Assembly: GCA_027482245.1 (NCBI GenBank)
Contig: JAIXWG010000021.1
Span: 1 to 64,000, forward strand
Reading direction: 5' to 3'
From: Acetobacteraceae bacterium
Lineage (GTDB): Bacteria; Pseudomonadota; Alphaproteobacteria; Acetobacterales; Acetobacteraceae
DNA: 64,000 bases
Below are positions 34,252-43,423 of the stretch, piece by piece. Both the position numbers and the translations under genes were made by a program. Positions within the stretch are counted from its first letter, which is position 1. Every line of letters begins with the position of its first letter. Below the pieces are notes generated by a model. It searched no databases. It was not told where the DNA came from and saw only the letters and a list, made by a program, of their open reading frames with translations.

Positions 34252-35271
34252 ATGCCAGACGACCAGCACGCCGCACCGCCGGCACGCCCCGACCGCCCCG
34301 CTTTGCTGCCCGCCCTCATCGTCGCGCTGTCGATCGCCGGCATCGCCGGCATGGCGCTGTGGTCGCTCGCCTGGCCGGAGCCGTTGCTGGTGCAGGGGGA
34401 GGCGGATGCGACCCGCATCGACATCGCCGCCCGCATCGATGGCCGCGTGCAGTACCGCCCGGTCGGCCGCGGCCAGGATGTCGCGGCGGGCGCGGTGCTG
34501 TTCGGCATCGAGAACCCCGCCCTGCTCGCGCGGCTGGCGGAAGCGGAGGCCGCGCGCCGCGTGGCGGCGGCGGACCTGGCCCGCATCCTGGCCGGCACGC
34601 GCGCCGAGACGGTGGCGGAGCGCCGTGCCGCCGTGGCGGCGGCGGAAGCCAGCCTGCGCCTCGCGCAGCAGAACCACGCTCGCATACGGCAACTGGCGGA
34701 ACGCGACGTCGCCTCCATCCAGCGGCTGGATGAGGCGACCGCGCAGCTCAGCGTGGCGCGGCAGACGCTGGAACGCGCCGAGCTGGCCCTGCGGGAAGCG
34801 GTGGCGGGCTACACGGCGGAGGAACGCGGGGTCGCGCAGGCGGGCCTGGCGCGCGCCGAGGCCGCGGTTGCGACCCTGGCGGCGCAAGTCGCCGAACTCA
34901 CGGTCCGCGCGCCGGCCGCGGCGCAAATCTACCAGATCCGTGCGGAGCCCGGCGAATACGTCGCACCCGGCGTGCCGCTGCTCAGCCTGGTCGATCTCTC
35001 CGATGTCTGGCTGCGCTTCGCGTTGCGGGAGGATCTGTCGCAGGGCCTGGCACAAGGCGATCGCTTCACGGTGCGCATCCCGGCGCTCGGCGATCGCCCG
35101 GTCGAGGTCGCGGTCAGCCTGGTCGCGCCGCGCGGCGACTATGCGGGCTGGCGCGCCACCCGCGCGACCGGTGACTTCGACCGTCGCAGCTTCGAGGTCC
35201 GGGCACGCCCGGTTCAGCCGCTGCCCGGGCTGCGCCCGGGCATGAGCGCCTATGCCGAGTGGTCGCGGTGA
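34252..35271 (+). CDS. HlyD-family membrane fusion protein
   Basis: This 339-residue periplasmic adaptor has an N-terminal anchor (LLPALIVALSIAGIAGMALW). The barrel-sandwich halves are DIAARIDGRVQYRPVGRGQ and VRAPAAAQIYQIRAEPGEY, with a long Ala/Glu/Arg-rich helical hairpin between them (residues about 95-215). It resembles YhiI/YbhG-type adaptors that work with ABC-2 permeases. Its TGA overlaps the permease start. No clear Shine-Dalgarno sequence precedes the ATG. Confidence 0.85.
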   Translation: MPDDQHAAPPARPDRPALLPALIVALSIAGIAGMALWSLAWPEPLLVQGEADATRIDIAARIDGRVQYRPVGRGQDVAAGAVLFGIENPALLARLAEAEAARRVAAADLARILAGTRAETVAERRAAVAAAEASLRLAQQNHARIRQLAERDVASIQRLDEATAQLSVARQTLERAELALREAVAGYTAEERGVAQAGLARAEAAVATLAAQVAELTVRAPAAAQIYQIRAEPGEYVAPGVPLLSLVDLSDVWLRFALREDLSQGLAQGDRFTVRIPALGDRPVEVAVSLVAPRGDYAGWRATRATGDFDRRSFEVRARPVQPLPGLRPGMSAYAEWSR

Positions 35272-37580
35272 TGCTGCGCGGGTGGCTGGCCGTCGCGCGG
35301 CGCGAATGGCGCTGGATGCGGCGGGACAGGGTGGCGCTACCGCTGCTGCTCGGCGTGCCGCTGCTGGCCTTCCTGCTGCTGTCCGCCACCTTCGGCCAGG
35401 CGGTGATCCGCGGCCTGCGCGTCGAGGTGGTGGATGAGGACCGATCGGCCAGCTCGATGACGGTCGTGCAGGCCATCGCCGCCGCGCCGGGCGTCAGCCT
35501 CGCCGCCCGGCCCGATCACATGGCCGCGGCAATGCATGGCATCCGCGCCGGCCGCAGCATCGCCACCGTCTTCATCCCGCGCGGCTTGGAGCGGGACCTG
35601 ATGGCCGCGCGCCGGCCGCAGATCGTCGTGCTCTACAACCGGCAATTCTTCACGGCGGGCAACCTCGCCAGCGGGGCGCTGCAGGCGGCCGTGGCGGCGG
35701 CGGTGGCGGAGCTGCCATCGCCGCCTGCCGCCAGCGCCGGCTCGGCGCCAGGGGCGCTGGTGGTGGAGAGCTACGTGCTGGGCAACCCCGCGCTGAACTA
35801 TGCGCAGTTCCTGCTGCGGGCGCTGCTGCCGACGGTGCTGCATGTCGTCATCGCGCTATCCGCCGGCTATGCGGTGGGCTCCGAATTCGGCGGGCGCGAC
35901 GGGCCGGGCTGGCTCGCGACCGCTGGCGGCAGCCCGCTCGCGGCGCTGCTCGGCAAGCTGCTGCCGCTGTTCGGATGCCTGGTGCTGCTGATGGTGGCGG
36001 GCATCGGCATCATCCATGGCATCTTCAGGATTCCCTTCCGCGGCGATCCGCTGGTAGCGGGGGCCGCGGCCTGCACCTTCATCGCTGCCTACCTCGCGCT
36101 GGGCGCGGCGCTGCAGCTGCTGGTACGCAACCTCAGCCTCGGCCTCTCCCTCGCCGGCATCATCTGCTCGCCAGCCTTCGGCTTCGCGGGCATCGGGTTC
36201 CCCGTGATGGGAATGGGCGATTTCGCGCGCGGCCGGGGCGCGATGCTGCCGCTGCGCTGGTATGGGGAGATCCTGTTCGACCAGGCGATGCGCGGCGTGC
36301 CGCCCGCCGATTCGGCCATGCCGCTGCTGGCGCTCCTCGGCCTCGGCAGCCTGTGCTTCGTGGTGGCCTGGGTCGCGCTCTGCCTCCGGCCCATTGTCCC
36401 TGTGGCCATACCGCGCATCGCCGATGCAGCCACGCCGCGCGGCCCCTTCCGCGCCTTCGTGGCGGAGTATCGCCTGGTGCTGCGGGACCGCGGCGCCTTC
36501 GGGCTGATCGTGCTGGGGCCGCTGCTCTACGGCGTCCTCTACCCGCAGCCCTACCTGCAGGAACTGGTGCGCGACATCCCCGTGGCCGTGGTGGACCAGG
36601 ACCGCACCGCGCTCAGCCACGACATCGTGGAGGCGGTGGAGGCGCATGAGGCGCTCCGCATCGCCGCCCGCCCGGCCGGGCTCGCGGAGGCGCAGCGCGC
36701 GCTGGCGCGGCGAAAGGTCTTCGGCGTGCTCACCATTCCCCCGGGCACCGAGCGCGAGCTGCTGAAGGGCAACCGCGCGCCCATCGCCAGCCACGCCGAT
36801 GCGACCTACCTCCTGCTCTACAGCCGCATGATCCAGGGCTTCCAGGACGCGCTGGCGAGCGTCGCGACGGAGGAGGCAGGCCGCGGCGCGCGCCCCGGCG
36901 GCAGCCTCCAGCAGGCAACGCTGGCCCGCGGCGCGCCGGCGGAGATCCTGGCGGAGCCGCTGTTCAACCCGACCGGGGGCTATGGCAGCTACGTGGTGCC
37001 GGCCGCCTTCGTGCTGATCCTGCAGCAGACGCTGCTGATCGGCGTGGCGAGCCTGCGCGGCGCGAGCCCTGGCGTGGCCCGGCCGGGGCTCACGGCGCGT
37101 GCCGGGGTGGTGCTGGGCCGGAGCCTTGCGCATGGCGCGCTCTGGCTGCCCGGGATGGCGCTCTACCTGCTGGTCCTGCCGCGGCTCTACGGCTTTCCGC
37201 ATGGCGGCGGGATCGGCACGCTGCTGGCACTCGCCATCCCCTTTGTCCTGGCCGTCAGCAGCCTGGCGCAGCTCACCGGCGGCCTGACGCGGCGGCGGGA
37301 GACGGCCGTGCTGCTGATGATGGCGCTGAGCCTGCCGCTGTTCTTCCTGGTCGGCGTCGCCTGGCCGATCGAGGCGATCCCCGGCTGGCTCCGCTGGGCG
37401 AGCTACGCGGTCCCCGGCACCCTCGCGATCGACGCGCTGGTCCGCGCGAACCAGATGGGCGCCAGCCTCGGCGACCTCATCGCGGAATGCCGGGCGCTCT
37501 GGCTGCTCGCCGCCACCTACGCCCTGCTGGCCATCGCGGTGCCGGCCCTGCGTCTTCGGGGAGCGCGCCATGGCGCCTAG
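35271..37580 (+). CDS. Fused double ABC-2 permease
   Basis: This 769-residue protein contains two ABC2_membrane_3-type modules in one chain. Module 1 (about 1-385) starts ARREWRWMRRDRVALPLLLG and has the periplasmic DxDRS pattern VVDEDRSASS. Module 2 (about 400-769) starts YRLVLRDRGAFGLIVLGP and has VVDQDRTALSHD. Each module has one helix, a large periplasmic loop and five further helices. Such pairs normally exist as separate YhhJ-like subunits needing an ATPase; none is encoded here. Substrate unknown. Confidence 0.82.
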   Translation: MLRGWLAVARREWRWMRRDRVALPLLLGVPLLAFLLLSATFGQAVIRGLRVEVVDEDRSASSMTVVQAIAAAPGVSLAARPDHMAAAMHGIRAGRSIATVFIPRGLERDLMAARRPQIVVLYNRQFFTAGNLASGALQAAVAAAVAELPSPPAASAGSAPGALVVESYVLGNPALNYAQFLLRALLPTVLHVVIALSAGYAVGSEFGGRDGPGWLATAGGSPLAALLGKLLPLFGCLVLLMVAGIGIIHGIFRIPFRGDPLVAGAAACTFIAAYLALGAALQLLVRNLSLGLSLAGIICSPAFGFAGIGFPVMGMGDFARGRGAMLPLRWYGEILFDQAMRGVPPADSAMPLLALLGLGSLCFVVAWVALCLRPIVPVAIPRIADAATPRGPFRAFVAEYRLVLRDRGAFGLIVLGPLLYGVLYPQPYLQELVRDIPVAVVDQDRTALSHDIVEAVEAHEALRIAARPAGLAEAQRALARRKVFGVLTIPPGTERELLKGNRAPIASHADATYLLLYSRMIQGFQDALASVATEEAGRGARPGGSLQQATLARGAPAEILAEPLFNPTGGYGSYVVPAAFVLILQQTLLIGVASLRGASPGVARPGLTARAGVVLGRSLAHGALWLPGMALYLLVLPRLYGFPHGGGIGTLLALAIPFVLAVSSLAQLTGGLTRRRETAVLLMMALSLPLFFLVGVAWPIEAIPGWLRWASYAVPGTLAIDALVRANQMGASLGDLIAECRALWLLAATYALLAIAVPALRLRGARHGA

Positions 37581-38559
37581 GATCCTGCCGCCGATCATGA
37601 TCGCCGCACTGCTGGGCGTGGAGGCGCTGGCCATGGCGGTGGCCGGTGCCGCGCCATCCGACACGCCGACCGAGGCGCCGGTCGCCGCCATGGTCCGGCA
37701 GACGGAGCTGCGACTGGCGCCACTGGCCGGCGGCCGGCTGGCCCAGGTCGCGGTCGCGCCGGGTGAGGCCGTGCGCCGTGGCGCGCTGCTCGCGCTACTC
37801 GACAATCCCGACCTCGCCGCGCGGCTTGGCGAGGCCGAGGCCGCCGCCGCGGCGGCCCGCGCCGATCGCGACAACCTCCTCGCCGGCACGCGGGCGGAGG
37901 AGGTCGCCATCGCGGCACGGAACGCGGAGACCGCCACGGCCACGCTGCTGCTGGCCGAGCAGTCCCACCGGCGCATCGCCGCCCTGGTCGCCGCCACCTT
38001 CGCCAGCCGGCAGCAGCTGGATGAGGCCTTTGCCTCCCTCGACAAGGCGCGCGCGGAGCTCGACCTGATGCGCGCGCGCCATGCGGCCGCGCTTTCCGGC
38101 GCCACGGCGGAGCAGCGCGCCGTCGCGATCGCCCGCGTCGATGCGGCCGAGGCGACGGTCGCGACGCTGCGCGCCGAACTCGACAAGACCCGCGTCCTGG
38201 CGCCGGCGGATGGCATCGTCCGCGTGGTCGCGGCGGAGCCCGGGGAGGTGATCGCCGCCGGCCAGCCCGTGCTGACGATGGCGCCGGCCGGTGGCCTGTT
38301 CTTCAGCCTGACGCTGCGCGAGGATGCGCTCGGTGGCCTGCGCATCGGCGTGCCGGTGGTGCTGCGCGATGCCGGCGGGGCCACGATCCGGGCACGCGTG
38401 ACGGAGCTGCGGCCGCTCGGCGAATTCGCCACCTGGCGGGCAGCGCGTGCCGTCGGCGACCACGACCTGAACAGCCTGCGCCTGCGGCTGGAGCCGGAGG
38501 GCCCGCTGCGCGCCGCGCTGGAAGCCGGGATGACGGCATGGCTCCCCGTTCCGCGGTGA
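37570..38559 (+). CDS. Second HlyD-family periplasmic adaptor
   Basis: This 329-residue protein begins with a cleavable-looking signal (MIAALLGVEALAMAVAGAA). The two lipoyl-like halves are LAPLAGGRLAQVAVAPGEAV and VLAPADGIVRVVAAEPGE, with a helical hairpin between them (residues about 75-205). It overlaps the permease gene by 11 bases. It has the same layout as the adaptor at 34252 but is only distantly similar. Two adaptors for one permease may form a mixed ring or serve different outer-membrane partners. Confidence 0.8.
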   Translation: MAPRILPPIMIAALLGVEALAMAVAGAAPSDTPTEAPVAAMVRQTELRLAPLAGGRLAQVAVAPGEAVRRGALLALLDNPDLAARLGEAEAAAAAARADRDNLLAGTRAEEVAIAARNAETATATLLLAEQSHRRIAALVAATFASRQQLDEAFASLDKARAELDLMRARHAAALSGATAEQRAVAIARVDAAEATVATLRAELDKTRVLAPADGIVRVVAAEPGEVIAAGQPVLTMAPAGGLFFSLTLREDALGGLRIGVPVVLRDAGGATIRARVTELRPLGEFATWRAARAVGDHDLNSLRLRLEPEGPLRAALEAGMTAWLPVPR

Positions 38560-38584
38560 CCAGCGCGGGGCGGGCCGCCGCGCC

Positions 38585-40051
38585 ATGATGGCCGATCCGA
38601 TTCTGCCCTGCGGCCCGCTCGCGCTGCTCGGCCTGGTCGCGGCGCGCCTGCTGCTGCGCGGGCGGCCGTTCGCGCGGTTGCTGGCGGAGGCCGCGGTGCT
38701 CGCCGCGCTGACCCTGGCGCTGCTGGTGCAGGGCGTCGCGCCGCATGGGACGGAGGCGCCGGACACCGCGCCGCTGCGCCACCTCGCGCTGAGCCTGGCG
38801 CGCATCGCCTGGTGGATCGGCGTCGCGCTGGTCGCCGTCGGCGTGGTGCGGGCCTTCCTGGTGCCGGATCGCCGCCCGCGCGACGCGCGGCTGATCCAGG
38901 ACCTCGTGATCGGCATGGTCTATCTCGGCACGCTGCTGGCGATCGTGACCAATGTCTTCGGCGTGCTGCTCGGTCCGGTGATCGCGACCTCCGGCGTCCT
39001 CGCCGTCATCCTCGGCCTGGCGATGCAGAGCACGATGGGCGATGTCTTCTCCGGCCTCGCGCTCAATCTCAGCCGTCCCTACGGCGTCGGCGACTGGATC
39101 GTGCTGGACGACCGGATCGAGGGCCGGGTCGTGGAGACCAACTGGCGCGAGACCCGGCTGATCAGCAGCCGCAACAATCTGGTCGTCGTGCCGAACAGCA
39201 TGCTGGCGAAGTCCACGCTGACCAACCTCAGCAGCCCGGAACCCAGCCGCGACGTCAGCATCGCGGTTCGCTTCGCCCTCACCACCTCGCCCGCTGCGAT
39301 CCTGCAGGTGATGCAGGCCGTGCTGGCCAGCGCCAACGCCATCCTGCCGCTGCCCCCGCCCACGGCCCGCGCCCGCACCATCGAGGCGAACCAGCTGGAG
39401 GTGGAGCTGACCTTCCGCGTGCTCGACCTCGGCACCGCCGGGATCGCGCGGAGCGAGGTGCTGGACCTCGTCTATCGCCATGCGAAGGCGGAGGGGCTGC
39501 GCCTCGCCGCGCCCGACAAGGCCGAGCCGGCGCCGGGCCCCGACACCCGCCCGCCGGGCCTGCGCCTGCTGGATGCCGTGCCGCTTTTCGCGTCCCTGAC
39601 GGCGGAGGAGAAGGCGGCGCTGGCCGGGACGATGACGCTGCACAGCCATCCCGCGGGCGCCGTGCTGGCGAAGGCCGGCACGCGGATGGAGACGCTGTTC
39701 GTCCTGCGGCGCGGCGTCGCGGAGGCCGAGGCGGAGGATGGCGGCCCCGCCACGCGGCTCGCGCCCGGCGACTGCTTCGGCGAGGCCGGGTTGCTGACCG
39801 GCGCGGCGGAACCCGCCACGATCCGCGCGCTGACGCCCGTCACCGTCCAGGCGATCCCGCAGGCCGGCCTGAGGCACCTGCTGCAGACACGGCCCGCTTT
39901 GGCCGAGGAACTGGGCCGCATCCTGGCGCATCGCACGGCGCGTGCCCGGCATCCGCTGGAGGCCGCGATCGCGCAGGACATGCCGGGCGCGCTGCCGCGC
40001 ATCATCGCCCGCATCCGGCACGCCTTCGACCTCCATCACGCATCGCACTGA
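38585..40051 (+). CDS. MscS-type channel with C-terminal cyclic-nucleotide-binding domain
   Basis: This 488-residue protein has four to five N-terminal helices. The MscS pore helix and beta domain follow (ATSGVLAVILGLAMQSTMGD, SRPYGVGDWIVLDDRIEGRV). From about residue 325 there is a cNMP-binding domain with RLAPGDCFGEAGLLTG as its phosphate-binding cassette. This is the architecture of bacterial cyclic-nucleotide-gated (bCNG) MscS-superfamily channels. The Arg expected after the cassette Glu-Ala is not evident, so ligand binding is uncertain. It follows the export genes by 25 bases. Confidence 0.85.
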   Translation: MMADPILPCGPLALLGLVAARLLLRGRPFARLLAEAAVLAALTLALLVQGVAPHGTEAPDTAPLRHLALSLARIAWWIGVALVAVGVVRAFLVPDRRPRDARLIQDLVIGMVYLGTLLAIVTNVFGVLLGPVIATSGVLAVILGLAMQSTMGDVFSGLALNLSRPYGVGDWIVLDDRIEGRVVETNWRETRLISSRNNLVVVPNSMLAKSTLTNLSSPEPSRDVSIAVRFALTTSPAAILQVMQAVLASANAILPLPPPTARARTIEANQLEVELTFRVLDLGTAGIARSEVLDLVYRHAKAEGLRLAAPDKAEPAPGPDTRPPGLRLLDAVPLFASLTAEEKAALAGTMTLHSHPAGAVLAKAGTRMETLFVLRRGVAEAEAEDGGPATRLAPGDCFGEAGLLTGAAEPATIRALTPVTVQAIPQAGLRHLLQTRPALAEELGRILAHRTARARHPLEAAIAQDMPGALPRIIARIRHAFDLHHASH

Positions 40052-40181
40052 TGCGCCAGATCGCCTTTGGGTTGGCGGTGGACACGTCGCGACAACCAGC
40101 GGTATTGCCGCGGGTAGAAGGCCGGGCACCTCCGGCCGCGGGGCGCGGGCGATGGCCATCACGCAGGCTGGGGGTTGAGCG

Positions 40182-41945
40182 ATGCCGGACCCGGTATCGC
40201 GGGAGGAGGTTCTGGCCGAACTCGGGCGCATCGAGGCGAGCCGCGATTTCCAGGACTCGGCCCGCCTGGTCGCCCTGCTGCGCTTCCTGGTGGAGGAGAC
40301 GCTGCTGGGCAACGGCGCCCAGCTGAAGGAGGTGGTGATCGGCAACGCGCTGTATGAGCGCGAGCCCGCCTATGACCCGCGCATCGATTCCACCGTCCGC
40401 GTCGAGATGCGCCGGCTGCGCCGCAAGCTGATCGACTACTTCGCCGGCGATGGCCGGGAAGATCCGGTGGCGATCACGATACCGACTGGGCAATACGCAG
40501 CCATCTTCACCCCGCGCGCGGCGCCGCCTGCCGCCATTGCCGCTGAGGAGCCAGCCAGCGCGCCGCTGTTCGAGGCCGGGCAGGGCGCGACCGCGGCGGT
40601 GCTGCCCTTCCTGGCGCTGTCGCGCGACCCGGCGGAGCAGGACCTGGCGGATCGCCTGACGGACGAGATCACCTTCATCCTGTCGCAATGGGAGGGGCTG
40701 CGCATGGCCCCGCGCGGGGCCGTGCTGCGCTATCGCGAAAGCGCCAGCACGGGCAGGCCGGCCGCCGCGGAGCTGGGCGTGGACGCCGTGCTGCATGGCA
40801 GCCTGCGGCGGCATGGCGATATCCTGCGCGTGATCGCGGAGCTGTCGGACGGGCAGGGCTACGTCCTCTGGTCCGATCGCTTCGACACCCCCGATGCCGA
40901 CCAGCTGCAGGTGCTGGAGCGGATCGCGCGGACCCTGACCAGCCGCCTCGGCATCGACTCGTCCCAGGTGCGCGCGCAGACGATGCGGCCGCGGCCCGGC
41001 GCCGTGCAGGTGATGGCCGCCATCAGCCACGGGCGGCGCCTGCTGGACAGCCAGCGTCCCGACGCGCTCCACAGGGCCATGGCGCTGTTCGAGCGTCTGG
41101 CCCGTAGCGCGTCGGACTTCGCCCGCGGCCATACGGGCATCGCGGATTGCGCCTGCGACCTCTATCGCCTCGGCCTGCTCGACCGCGCCACGGCGGCGCG
41201 CATGGCGCGGGAGGCTGCGCAGAATGCCTTGCGGATCGACCCTGCCTCGGCGGAGGCGCATGCCGCGCTCGGCACCATCGCGGCCTGGATCGATTTCGAC
41301 CGTACGGGCGCGGAAGCCTGGTTCGCCCGCGCCGCGCAGCTTGGCGAGACCGCACGCGCGGCCCGCATCCGTGGCGTCGCGCTGCTGTTGCTGCAGCGTG
41401 AGCCCGAGGGCGCGGCGCGGCAGCTGCGCATCGCACGGACGCTGGAGCCCATCTCCGCCCATCAGGACATCGCGGAGGCCATCAGCTTCTTCCAGGGCCG
41501 GCAATTCACGGCGCTCGCCGAACGCTTCGGCCGCGCGCCGCGCGTCCAGGCCGCGGCCGAGGCGCGCTACTACGGTGCCCTCGCCCTGCTGGAGACCGGC
41601 GCCCCGCAGGCGGCGCGCGAGGTGGTCGCGGAGATCGCGGACGAACTGGCCGACCTGCCGGACCTCGCCCTGGGTGCGGCAGAGATCGCGGCCCGGCTGG
41701 GTGATGGCGCGGCCGGGGCCGCTACGGCGGAACGCCCGGCCTCCCACTTCGCGCGCGCGACGCTCGCCATGGCGCTCGGCCGCCATGCGGAGGCGATCGA
41801 CGCGCTGATGGCCTGCGTGGCGCGGGAGGATCTGGCCCGCGCCTGGCTGCGCACCGACCGGCGCTTCGACCCGCTGCGCGGGATGCCGGCCTTCGAGGCG
41901 CTGGTCACGGCGGTGCGCGATGCGCGGCCGTGCGGCAACCGCTAA
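40182..41945 (+). CDS. FlgO/TolB-like and TPR protein with N-terminal regulator-like domain
   Basis: This 587-residue soluble protein has three parts. Residues 1-105 form a small Arg-rich domain (LVALLRFLVEETLLGNGAQL, STVRVEMRRLRRKLIDYF) seen at the head of many TPR/adenylate-cyclase-like proteins. Residues about 135-265 form a FlgO/TolB-N-like domain (VLPFLALSRDPAEQDLADRL). The rest is helical TPR-type repeats. There is no cyclase catalytic domain. The function is unknown. It lies directly after the cNMP-binding channel, so a link to cyclic-nucleotide signalling is possible but unproven. Confidence 0.7.
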   Translation: MPDPVSREEVLAELGRIEASRDFQDSARLVALLRFLVEETLLGNGAQLKEVVIGNALYEREPAYDPRIDSTVRVEMRRLRRKLIDYFAGDGREDPVAITIPTGQYAAIFTPRAAPPAAIAAEEPASAPLFEAGQGATAAVLPFLALSRDPAEQDLADRLTDEITFILSQWEGLRMAPRGAVLRYRESASTGRPAAAELGVDAVLHGSLRRHGDILRVIAELSDGQGYVLWSDRFDTPDADQLQVLERIARTLTSRLGIDSSQVRAQTMRPRPGAVQVMAAISHGRRLLDSQRPDALHRAMALFERLARSASDFARGHTGIADCACDLYRLGLLDRATAARMAREAAQNALRIDPASAEAHAALGTIAAWIDFDRTGAEAWFARAAQLGETARAARIRGVALLLLQREPEGAARQLRIARTLEPISAHQDIAEAISFFQGRQFTALAERFGRAPRVQAAAEARYYGALALLETGAPQAAREVVAEIADELADLPDLALGAAEIAARLGDGAAGAATAERPASHFARATLAMALGRHAEAIDALMACVAREDLARAWLRTDRRFDPLRGMPAFEALVTAVRDARPCGNR

Positions 41946-42415
41946 TCCGCGCCGCCTGCCTGTGGATCCGGCATCGCGCGCAGCTGCTGGCGCATCATCT
42001 CCGTGTCGAGATGGCTGTGCTGCTCGGCAACCTTGCCGTCCTGCCAGCGCGCGATCACGGTCAGCGTGACGTCGAAGCCGCGCCGGAAGGGCTCCAGCAC
42101 CATGCCGTCGAGCGGCGGCGGCCGGCAGACCGCATGGCCGACCAGGCGCGTGACGGCGACGCTGCGCGCACCGTCATGGCTGGCGAAGAGCTGGAGGTAG
42201 GCGTCGGTGATGATCCGGCAGTCCGGGAAGGCCGCGCAGAAGGCCTGCGCCCAGGCCAGCTGTTCCGCCTTGCCCTGCGGCGCCGGGCTGCCGGCGACAT
42301 GGGTCAGGCAATCCTCCGCCAGGTAGGCGGCATAGTCTTGCCATCGTCGGTCGTTCCAGGCCCGATGGAGCCCGCGGATCCGGTTGAGCGTGCCACGCGT
42401 CGCCATGAGTCGCAT
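41942..42415 (-). CDS. SnoaL/NTF2-like protein
   Basis: This 157-residue protein has the SnoaL-like ester-cyclase fold: RIRGLHRAWNDRRWQDYAAY at the start, LAEDCLTHVAG, and a late KVAEQHSHLDTEMM. The fold is used by cyclases, isomerases and small-ligand binders, so no reaction can be assigned. The ATG at 42415 begins just before the conserved domain; ORF sequence further upstream is low complexity. It overlaps the convergent TPR gene by four bases and is divergent from the AraC gene. Confidence 0.65.
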   Translation of the reverse strand: MRLMATRGTLNRIRGLHRAWNDRRWQDYAAYLAEDCLTHVAGSPAPQGKAEQLAWAQAFCAAFPDCRIITDAYLQLFASHDGARSVAVTRLVGHAVCRPPPLDGMVLEPFRRGFDVTLTVIARWQDGKVAEQHSHLDTEMMRQQLRAMPDPQAGGAD

Positions 42416-42566
42416 CGGTTCCGGCTGTCGCGATGACGGCCGCGTGGGTGCGCCGGCATCGGGATCGTCAGCGTAGCGCCGCGCCGCGACGCGGCGGCAG
42501 TGAGATGCCTGCCACACGGCGTGAGCCACCGGCGTCCTCGCGCCGCCTGCTGATCGCACGCCGCCG

Positions 42567-42602
42567 CTCACCGTGAGACGGCCGCCATCTCACCTGCTCA
42601 CC
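42567..42602. promoter_or_regulatory. CTCAC/GTGAG operator candidate in the SnoaL/AraC intergenic region
   Basis: CTCACCGTGAG (42567-42577) is followed by ATCTCACCT (42587-42595) and a further GCTCACC (42596-42602). The arrangement repeats that at 34191-34218 with one base difference in spacing. It lies 59 bases before the AraC start and could serve both divergent genes as well as autoregulation. Confidence 0.5.
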
Positions 42603-42660
42603 CGTCCGAAGGCGGAGGCGCCTCCCTAAGGTCCGGCCCATCACCAGAGGGATGAGGACG

Positions 42661-43302
42661 ATGATGGCGACCTGCTTGCAGGCCGTCCGGGACGACGGTT
42701 CGCCCAGCGAGTCCGGGCCCCAGGCCGGCGAACTGAACATGCCGGCCGGGACACGGCCCTTCCACCTTCTCGCGGAGGCGATCGCGCAGCTGCGCGACGG
42801 CGATGCGGGGCTGCTGCGGGAACACCACGCGGCGGCGCTCGTCATGCTGGCCGACGCAACGGCGCTGCTTTCGGCCGGTGCGCAGCAGCCCGCGATGCGG
42901 GGCGGCCTTGCGCCCTGGCAGATGCATCGGCTGGCCCGCTACATCGACAGCCATCTGCAGGACGCCCTCGGCATCGCGATCCTGGCCGGCATCGCGCGGC
43001 TGAGCCCGGCGCATTTCTGCCGCGCCTTCAAGGTGAGCTTCGGGCGCACGCCGCATGGCTACGTCCTGCACCGGCGGCTGGAATGCGCCCAGCGGCTGAT
43101 GCTGACCACCGATGCATCGCTGGCGCAGATCGCGCTGGAATGCGGCCTGTTCGACCAGGCGCATCTGTCGCGCGTGTTCCGCCGCGCGATCGGCACGACG
43201 CCGAATGCCTGGCGCCGCCAGCACCGCCGGCCCGTCGCGTCAATGTCGCCGAAGGGAACAGCAACTTTGTCAAAGAACCAAGCGGCCATGCAAGCCGCGT
43301 GA
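42661..43302 (+). CDS. AraC-family transcriptional regulator
   Basis: This 213-residue regulator has the double HTH of AraC proteins at about 95-200: IAILAGIARLSPAHFCRAFK for the first and QIALECGLFDQAHLSRVFRR for the second. The N-terminal 90 residues are short, without a recognised ligand domain. The ATG at 42661 follows AGGGATGAGG; an ATG at 42652 is in frame. The shared operator candidates suggest it controls itself, the divergent SnoaL gene and perhaps the export operon at 34252. Confidence 0.85.
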   Translation: MMATCLQAVRDDGSPSESGPQAGELNMPAGTRPFHLLAEAIAQLRDGDAGLLREHHAAALVMLADATALLSAGAQQPAMRGGLAPWQMHRLARYIDSHLQDALGIAILAGIARLSPAHFCRAFKVSFGRTPHGYVLHRRLECAQRLMLTTDASLAQIALECGLFDQAHLSRVFRRAIGTTPNAWRRQHRRPVASMSPKGTATLSKNQAAMQAA

Positions 43303-43423
43303 GCCGCGCGACGGCATGGTGTCCCCACGCCGCATCCAACCGGACCGGCGCAAGCAGCCGCTGCCAGGAAAGGCGGCGTGCTGCGGGCCAGAGTCTCCCA
43401 TCATCCAACCCGGAGTCCATTCC

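Noticed and set aside
35856..38432. Long minus-strand open frame of 858 codons
   Set aside because: It lies antisense to the ABC-2 permease and HlyD genes, which have clear family motifs; the frame stays open because of high GC.
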